Part shown: piece by piece, positions 56,833 to 64,000 of the stretch
Position numbering within the stretch: position 1 is the stretch's first letter
Layout: each line of letters opens with the position of its first letter
Assembly: GCA_028015205.1 (NCBI GenBank)
Contig: CM051514.1
Coordinates: 28,350,150-28,414,149 of the forward strand
DNA from: Mytilisepta virgata
Lineage: Eukaryota; Mollusca; Bivalvia; Mytilida; Mytilidae
Reading direction: 5' to 3'
Length of the DNA: 64,000 nucleotides
Translations under genes and position numbers: made by a program
Notes under the pieces: generated by a model
Databases searched by the model: none
The model's input: only the letters and a program-made list of their open reading frames with translations
Told to the model about the DNA's origin: nothing

Positions 56833-57189
56833 AATAAATATGAAAATGAAATTGTAGATGTAACCATTTCCTTAGTGACGGATGAATTTTTCAAAAGATG
56901 CCATGAGTTAGGCAGAGCATATGTTTGGAAAATAATTGTTCCAATTGTTCCATTGTCATCATGGGCAGGGCATGCGATGCTTAATTTCATAAATATATCC
57001 AATAATCAGATGATAAAAGCATTTTTAGTGTGTGGATGCGTGTGCTGTCCACGTTTATATTTATCAAAGATGTCCGAGATAAATTTCGTCATTAATGATA
57101 AAGATGACCATTTGTTAAAAATAGTTTTATCTAGGGCTTACAGGGAATTGTATGGTAGAGATATATTTAGACAGTCACATGACAAATAA
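56833..57189 (+). CDS. Unidentified exon-like frame, about 118 codons
   Basis: Preceded by a good acceptor (TTTTTCCTTCAG, ending 56832), a frame runs open to a TAA at 57187-57189. Composition is balanced, with a hydrophobic segment around IIVPIVPLSSWAGHAML, a Cys cluster CGCVCC, and a charged end with RAYRELYGRD. No start codon other than GTG at 56875 lies at its beginning, so if real it is an internal or terminal exon. It lies within the intron of the pogo-like transposase, on the opposite strand. I do not recognise the family. It may be a captured exon, a piece of another element or chance. Confidence 0.3.
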   Translation, partial: NKYENEIVDVTISLVTDEFFKRCHELGRAYVWKIIVPIVPLSSWAGHAMLNFINISNNQMIKAFLVCGCVCCPRLYLSKMSEINFVINDKDDHLLKIVLSRAYRELYGRDIFRQSHDK

Positions 57190-58509
57190 TGTAAAAATAG
57201 ATAATTGTTGGTTTAATCACTTTGTGCAATGTAAACATCCGAGCAATCCAAAAAAAAAAACAACTAAGTTAGGAATTCCTCTGAACTTTACCATACTTCT
57301 TCATATAATCTTGAAAGTTCATAGCCTTTACAGTTAGGAGAAATTGCGTTATTGTAGAAAAACAATTCTGAATACATGAAGCGGAAACATCCCATTCGAA
57401 GGAGAATGTTTTTAATTAGTTTTATTCTTCTTCCGTAATTTCAAACAGAAATACATTTAAAATATGTGCATACTTGTTTATTTAAATCAATGTGTTAAAA
57501 TGATGCATTCGAGAACCTTCTAAGGGATATGTTGGGAGAATTCATATACGAAAAGTGCATACAAATTCCATTTGCACATAAACAAAACTGCAGTTGAAAT
57601 TTATAAATGCAGATTGTCAAATCCGATAATAACCTTTATAATCTGAACCATACATCGTTTATTTTGAACCACGCGTTTTGCCGCCTATTCGGCTAATTCG
57701 TAAATTTAGCATTATAGATGTGGCATGCGGTGTGTAGTTAAATTTGTACCGTTAATGTATTTTTTAATTATTTGATATTTTAAATTATGAAAATATCAAC
57801 GTGTAAAACGACATTGAAAGCGTAGCTTAGCTTCTAGTTTTTATTGACAACATCTTTAATTAACTTTAATGACAATAACACTTGACAATAACGCTGATTC
57901 CTCTATTGACGACAGGTATGATTAACCATAAATGTAATAAATACATGAGATTACTATTACACACTATTATCTATAATAGTAGGCTTTCTAAAAACAAAGA
58001 ATTGATTATACATGTATTTACACACTACCTGTGATCTGATGTTTGTCATCTATGCCAGAGATTTCAATACGCTTTGACCCCTCTTCAGCCATAGTCCATT
58101 GAGATACTGGAACGACATGCAATCCGGTCTGATCCCAGTTTATAATAAGTTCTGCTGGGACATTATGTTGTTCTGCACGTTCTTTGATTTTATTTAGAAA
58201 TTTCTCCTTTTCAAAATTAATGTTTCTTTGACTGTACCCACATCTTGTGTGTCAGCTAGTAAATTGTTCTGTCCTCTTCAAGATTGTTGCCGGGGCATAT
58301 AGATTTACCCTCATATGTCTGTACATCCATCTATTAATTAAATTTTTCTGTTTAGGTCCATTTCTCAGAAATCCTTCGAGATCCATTAATGATATTATAT
58401 CTGACACTATAATCTTCTTATAACACTGAAAACAGCTACATTTAATGCATAAGTGACTGTTAGAAAGTTTTGTATGCATGTATGTTATATCAATGATACT
58501 TGTTCTCAA

Positions 58510-60397
58510 TAATCTTTTACATTATATGAGAGATTTCACCAACAATTGGGTCATTATGACCTACATTTCATGCTTGAGTGAGTTGGTCGAATTTTTGCAT
58601 TTATATGTAGGTCCATTTCCCGGAAACCAACTGTGAAATATATAAAATGGTATTACACCACTTCATTTTTATCTACAACAAAATCATCAACATTTGAGTC
58701 ACTGTAACCTACATTTCATCCTTTAAAGACGGATGTATTTTTAAAGAGCGTATGGTAATACAATGTACATTAATGATATTTCACAGCTACAATCAATTTA
58801 TATACAGTATAGTACAAAACTTAGCAACATTTGAGTCATCATGGTCATTATTAGATGAAATTTATGCTTATGTAACTTAATTTGACTTTTTACATTTTAG
58901 TCCATTTCTAAAAACCTATATTAATTTTTTTAGTTCATCATAATCAGCAACATTTGAATGAATATGACCTATATTGTACATTTCATGCTTGAATGACTCC
59001 TTTGAATTTAAGCCTCATTCTTTTTCATAGGATATACATGATATATTTATATTTATATTTATATTATATCCTACTTATATTATATTATAATATAAGTAGG
59101 AGACAATGTGAAACTTTCATATATCTGAAATAATTCTTAAAATTGTTTCCCCTCAAATATAAGTCTGACTGTTTTGGTGTACTTTGTTAATATTTTGATT
59201 GATGGTAAACCAAAAATGCCTTATTCATTATTTATTTGTTATGATTTTTCTGTTGCTGTTTTAGTACTGTAAATAATATTGTATGGCTTACTGAGACAGA
59301 ACAATACATGGTACCATGCCAGGGTTTTAATGAAGAAATCATTAGGTAATTAACACTTAACTGCTTTATGAAGTACAGTATTCTTTTTTGTTGGAAAACA
59401 AGGTTTAAAAATCAGACTTAAGAAAACATAATTGTATTTTATCTTCACGTTTCACTGACTCGAGTTAAATTTTCGTGATTTGTAAATATGAAATTCTTTG
59501 ATACCAATGTTGATGCATGAGATGTGCAAGATGTGCACATTTCGACGATCTACGACTCACCAGTTGCACTCAACATCTACGATGATGAAAAACATAAACA
59601 ACAATCCAAAAAGTTGAAGAGAATATTCATTGTCTGTCTGCCATATGTCACCTTTTCACGTTTCAACTAAATATGAGGTAGGCAAGAAATGTTTTGCATT
59701 TGCACTTGTTTATTTTATTTTTTTATGCTGAATAATGCTCTTATATCTTTAAAGTTAAATTTATTAAAATACAATCTTCAAGTCTTAAAAAATGTTCATG
59801 TTAGTTGTTACTACAAATACATGGTAGACCAGTAAAAGTTTATAAAGCTGTTTAAAAAAACGGAATTAAGGCTAATTTTATGTTTTATATACATAAAAAA
59901 ATGAATCTGTGATATATCCTTGTAGATTATTCCTTCCGGTGAGATGGATCAGTTCATTGACAAAATACCAGTTTATATCATGTGAAGAAATTACTGATGA
60001 ACAGAACTGGATTTTAAATGTATCCACAATCGTTTGAATTTTAGTGATAAAATATTCAAAAAAGGAAAAAAATATATTAATATATATAAACGACGGTGAT
60101 GTATCATATAAATGTTAACGTATCAGCTACAATGTAGAACTGTTTCATAGTTGATTCATATGCTAAATATTGATTAATGTAACAGCTAGTATATACTTAG
60201 CAAGGAAACACAACACATCTTTGCCGTTACAGATTTCTTACAATTATAGATGTTGAAAAATATAAGATTCCAAAGACCTGCTTATATTTAAACAATTAAT
60301 AACGGAAGGAATTTCCCACAGTAACACTATCATTTTCTTAATACATATTATTCAAGTCTAAGACTTTAATACCCAAAATCGTCTAGATGTTCGAACA
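58510..60397. other. Intergenic DNA, weak repeats
   Basis: No gene recognised. 'tgacctacatttcatgcttga' and variants recur near 58557, 58708 and 58968 at roughly 150-260 bp spacing, with 'agcaacatttgagt' nearby, so a degenerate tandem repeat of about 150 bp runs through 58540-59000. Confidence 0.5.
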
Positions 60398-61206
60398 TTT
60401 TTAGCTAACCTGGCCCAAAGGACCATGTGAGCTTATGCTATCACTTGCCGTCCGTCGTCGTCTGTCGTCGTCGTCGTCGTCGTAAACTATTTCAAGAATC
60501 TTCTCTGAAACTACTGGGAAAAATACCTTCAAAATTTAACTGAATGTTCCTTCGGGTAACTAGTTATAAATTGTATCCGAAGTTTGATCCATCAATAAAC
60601 ATAGCCGTTGTTGCTAAAATTAGAACATACGGGTCAAATGCAGTTTTTGGCTTATATCTCAAAATTGAAAAAGTGCATAGCAATTGATGAAAAAGTCCCT
60701 AGCAACAGATGTATTTAGGTTAAGGACTATAATTTACCTGTAGAAGTCAAAAAGAAAGGTCAAGAGTCAATGCCATTGAAAAAGTCCATAGCAACCAATG
60801 AAAAAGTCCCTAGCAACCATATATATTTGGGTTCAGGACCCTACAATTTACCTGTTCAAGTCAAAATTGAAGGTCAAGAATCAATGCTATTGAAAATGTC
60901 CATAGCAACCGATGAAAAAGTCCATAGCAACCATATATATTTAGGTTAAGGACTTTATAATTGACCTGTACAAGACAAAAGATAGGTCAAGAGTCAATGT
61001 CATTGAAAAAGTCCAAAGCAACAGATGAAAACATCCCTAGCAACCATATCTATTTTGATTCAGGATTCTATATTTTAGTTGTACAGGTCAATATTAAGGA
61101 GAAAATTGTGACGGTATACATTAAATAGCAAAAATAATCATTGATGCAAGATCTAAGGTACACAAAAGATAACAGGTGAGCGATCAAGGCTCTTGGGAGC
61201 ATCTAG
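60398..61206 (+). mobile_element. Minisatellite-cored element, copy 2 (113-bp units)
   Basis: Same family as 51880-53222, in the opposite orientation. Head: TTTTTAGCTAACCTGGCCC, GTGAGC, ATCACTTGCCGTCCGTCG and a GTC microsatellite at about 60447-60480. The core at about 60668-61090 is four units of about 112 bp beginning GAAAAAGTCCATAGCAACC. Tail: ACAGGTGAGCGATCAAGGC, hairpin GGCTC/GAGC at 61188-61200 and CTAGTT at 61203-61208. Confidence 0.8.
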
Positions 61207-61318
61207 TTATCTATAAATATAGGATTATATCCTATGCAAACCTGTTCCTTTTCTCCATTGCCAAGTAACATTATAGAAGGGATATGGTGAAATCACACAA
61301 AGCTTGCCTAGGTTAGAC

Positions 61319-63691
61319 TTTTTTAGCCAGGTGAGCAATTGTCATCACTTGGCGTCCGTTGTGCGTCGTCGTAAAAAAAATCTGAAACCGCTGGGCGAAC
61401 CGAAACAAAAGTTTGCAGTAATGGTCCTTAGGTGGTCCTCTTTCAGAATTGTATCATATGACCCGGCCTGTCATCCAAGAGAGCCACCAGAGCCGAACAT
61501 AGTTTAACATAGGACCCTATGGGGAATTTAATTAAAGATCTTCTTGTCTGTAACCAGTTGGCCAATTAGAATAAAACTTAGCAGCAATGGTCCTTACGTG
61601 GTACTCTTTCAGAACTAAATCCGATGACCCTGCGAGTAATCCAAGATGGCCACCACAGCCCAAAATAATTTAAAATAGCACGTACCCTATGGGAAAGTAA
61701 CTTAAATTTCTTCTTGTCTGAAACCAGTGGCCAAATAGAACAAATCTTAGCAGCAATGGTCCTTAGGTGCTTCTCGTTCAGAATTACATCCGGTGACCAC
61801 ATCCTCCATCCAAGATGGCCGCCAGAGCAGAAAAGATTTTAACATAGGACCCTATGGGGAATTGAATTAAAGATCTTCTTGTCTGAAACACAAAGTAAAG
61901 TCAAGAAATACCAAAGTGATAGGAAGGAGAGAAAAATCGTAACAACTGACAAACCCCGGAGAACAACGAAGTCAAGACCAAAACAATACATGCACTACAA
62001 TTAAAAACTAAAAAGATATGAAAAACATGGAACCCACCATAAAACCGGGGGTAGACCGAGGTGCTCCGGAAGAGTAAGCAGTCTCTGCTTCCTGCAGGAC
62101 ACCCGCCATGCTGTTCATGTCAAATCCGACATGAGGAAGGGATAATATCAATGGAACAGATCCATTCTCATTTGGAAAACGGTTTTTTCATACCTGTCAA
62201 CCAAGTCATGATGACGCCCATAAAACTTTAATAAGGATGACTTCAACTTAGGAGCAACGTATCCCTGTCTGTGCAACTTTTCTGTCAGAAGCTTGGCTCT
62301 ATCCAGAAAGTCAATGTATATGTCACAAGCTCTGGATTAACGAACGAGTTGTGAAATATATACTCCATACGCCGGCGTTTCTGGAATATGTTGTCGATCA
62401 AAAATTCAATCATCAGGACAATTTCGTCCTCTGTATATTTTTTGTTAGATTTAGAGTGGTTTTTAACAAAGTATGATTTATCTCTACCAATTACAAGATA
62501 TGTGTATCTGTATGTTGCCATTTTTATTTTGAAAGCAACGATGGATTAGATCTTTAACGTCTCCTTCAATTGTGAATGAGGAATGGTGGTATAGAGGGTA
62601 AAGAAATCAAATGTTTTTATGCTGTTACAGACTGAAATGGACCGAGATCGTAAAATATCCTTTAAGTCTTTGGAGTTCTTTAATATCCACATTTGATTGA
62701 TACCACTTCTTGAATAGCTTGTCTCACAATAACTTTGGGGGCCCGTTTTGACAGCTGTTAAAATAGAATTTAAAGTTGAGACAATGGTTTGGTGGAACAC
62801 TTGGCAGATCCAGCTATAAAGCGTTGTTTGTATGGACACTTATGTAGCTTGGGTATCCAGTACAAGATAGGAAGATCACAATCATCCTCTTTGATAGAAA
62901 TACCAAATGACGACAAGACCGATCTATGATTGTCGGTTCTTTCTTCCTTTAAAAGTGTAGTAGCTTTATAGGTAGGGTTGCCATGTGAACTAGCAATCCT
63001 TAGTTCATTAATCAAGAATTAAATAAAGTAGCTTTTGCATACAAAAACGATGTTAGTAGGAGCCTTGTCTGCTGGAACAACAACATATTTGTCATGAATT
63101 GCGGACAATATCTTTGCAGCATCGGGGTTGCTCAAGACTGATTTTCCTTTATTACTCATAGACCTTCTAAGTTTATCAATCCGGACTTGTATTAAGGATC
63201 TCACAGCCTTAACCCACTCTGAAAGTGAATCTAGTGGCTCTTGTTCACGTTTGGTCCATTTTCTGGCAATAGATCTTCTTGCCTGAAACTACTTGGCCTA
63301 TTGGAACAAAACGTAGCAGTAATGGTCCTTAGGTTGTCCTCCTTCAGAAATTTATCCGATGCTCGGCCCGTCATCCAAAATGGTTGCCAGAGCCGAACAT
63401 AGTTTAACATAGGACCCTATATGTGGAATTTAATTAAAGATGTTCTTTTCTGAAACCATTTGGCCAATTGGAACACAACCTGACAGAAATGTTGGTTGTC
63501 TTTCAGAATTATATCGTATGACACCACCCGTCATCCAAGATGGCCACCAAAGCCGAATAGTGTTTAACATAGGACCTAAGTGGAAAATCACTGAAAGATC
63601 TTGTTTGAAACCAGTGAGCCAGTTGGAACTTGACAGGTTGCCAGTCAAGGACATAGTGCAGGTGAGCGATACAGCTCCTTGGAGCCTCTAG
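61319..63691 (+). mobile_element. Minisatellite-cored element, 165-bp units, with insertion
   Basis: It shares head (TTTTTAGCCAGGTGAGC, ATCACTTGGCGTCCGT) and tail (GCAGGTGAGCGATACAGC, hairpin GCTCC/GGAGC at 63674-63685, CTAGTT at 63688-63693) with the 60398-61206 element, but has a different core. 'agcag(c/t)aatggtccttagg' recurs near 61416, 61578, 61750 and 63317, about 160-170 bp apart. Each unit has CATCCAAGATGGCC(G)CCA and 'acataggaccctat'. The array is interrupted by Penelope-like sequence at about 61893-63271; the words 'agatcttcttgtctgaaac' meet on both sides. Confidence 0.8.
61893..63271 (-). pseudogene. Penelope-like retroelement fragment
   Basis: On the minus strand frames at 63204-63019, 63015-62770, 62839-62546 and 62521-62285 carry, in order, YVVVPADKAP, DLPILYWIPKLHKCPYK.RFIAGS, FDFFTLYTTIPHSQL and YLVIGRDKSYFVK, then EDEIV.MIEFLIDNIF. 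These are the conserved reverse transcriptase stretches of Penelope-like elements. Further down, 62350-62150, a different frame reads IDFLDRAKLL and FYGRHHDLVDRY, typical of the region after the fingers and palm. The frames are broken and the segment with the metal-binding Asp pair is not visible, probably deleted near 62390. No GIY-YIG endonuclease was found. A dead fragment inserted in a minisatellite element. Confidence 0.75.
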
Positions 63692-64000
63692 TTCATCTTT
63701 CAAATGTTTTAATTTCTGTGTTTTTAGGACATCACAGCAGCACAATGTTTTACATATTATCATTGTTCTCTATCCCATATGACTCATCAGTTGAGCTCAG
63801 TGCCAAAAATGTTTAAAAATGGGGAAACCTCTAGTTCAATATTATTTATCCATAGAAAATTAAAAATAGAACTTAAGCAACCTTATGATGAAATTATTTT
63901 TGGGAAATTTCCCAAATACATTTAGCAGATGTTACAAATAATGTAATATGATGCATAAGCATTTATTTTAAAGAAATGTACATATACTATCATTGAAATA
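63692..64000. other. Window end, no gene seen
   Basis: AT-rich. Holds another palindromic word, TTGGGAAATTTCCCAA, near 63900-63915, like the cluster at 50.1-50.3 kb. Confidence 0.6.

Larger units (their letters stand above)
55797..58509 (-). pseudogene. Pogo/Tigger-like DDE transposase gene, disrupted
   Basis: A cut-and-paste transposase with a DDE_1-type catalytic core in two exons. Exon 1 (58509-58029) has, after an N-terminal part, an in-frame TGA at 58252-58254 and then IINWDQTG with the first catalytic Asp, W-T-M and DDKHQIT. It ends at a GTAGTG donor. Exon 2 (56247-55797), after the acceptor CTTTTTAG, continues in matching phase with TLAGALDGSFLPIQLIY. A frameshift near 56118 breaks the frame. 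It then resumes with IVIFDCVRAQ (second Asp) and LLQPMDLSVNK (third Asp), 35 residues apart. The three Asp residues survive but the frameshift and stop make it non-functional. The 1.8-kb intron (56248-58028) holds an unidentified exon-like frame and a GC hairpin. The far N-terminal DNA-binding domain was not found. Confidence 0.75.

Noticed and set aside
51880..63691. One large inverted duplication of the 52-54 kb region at 60-63 kb
   Set aside because: The two repeat families occur in the same order in both places although each is inverted; a true inverted duplication would reverse the order, so independent insertions fit better.
1..64000. CRISPR array or bacterial-style system
   Set aside because: No regularly spaced identical repeats with unique spacers; introns, SINEs and LINEs show an animal genome.

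Overview
The window looks like nuclear DNA of a bivalve mollusc. It is AT-rich, its genes carry GT–AG introns, and it is crowded with repeats of kinds common in bivalve genomes: tRNA-derived SINEs, elements with minisatellite cores and GTC-rich heads, and Tx1/L1-like, CR1/Jockey-like and Penelope-like retroelement relics. The species is inferred from this repeat style only.

Host genes. On the plus strand is a tandem cluster of three copies of one gene for a membrane transporter of the major facilitator superfamily, most like sodium-dependent glucose transporter 1 (NaGLT1/MFSD4B). Copy A (6.2-8.8 kb) has a frame break at exon 2 and two in-frame stops. Copy B (13.7-16.6 kb) has deletions and frameshifts. 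Copy C (23.2-26.1 kb) reads through three exons with matching intron phases and is the only copy that looks functional. A 134-codon membrane-protein-like reading frame lies on the minus strand at 12.9-13.3 kb, and an unidentified exon-like frame lies at 56.8-57.2 kb.

Mobile DNA. From 31.9 to 48.8 kb a decayed Tx1/L1-like LINE (minus strand, ORF1 with CCHC knuckles, ORF2 with endonuclease and reverse transcriptase) is split within the end of ORF2 by an 11,021-bp Ty3/gypsy LTR retrotransposon, also on the minus strand. Its two 1566-bp LTRs are nearly identical and its gag and pol frames are intact. Gag and pol overlap in the -1 frame. A T_TTA_AAC slippery heptamer, a 6-nt spacer and a 7-bp hairpin spanning the gag stop form a complete-looking -1 frameshift signal. 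This is the best-supported unusual mechanism in the window.

From 49 to 64 kb the window is a mosaic: a pogo/Tigger-like transposase gene broken by frameshift and stop, several elements sharing a head and tail but with different minisatellite cores, and a Penelope-like fragment inserted in one of them. Smaller elements include a CR1/Jockey-like LINE relic at 1.8-2.9 kb, an inverted-repeat MITE at 14.2-15.0 kb inside copy B, a full-length SINE with target duplication in intron 1 of copy C, and other SINE pieces. The rest is intergenic or intronic DNA with microsatellites.

I found no CRISPR array, rRNA or convincing functional tRNA gene, as expected for this kind of genome. All identifications are by eye from motifs and reading frames; no database search was possible.
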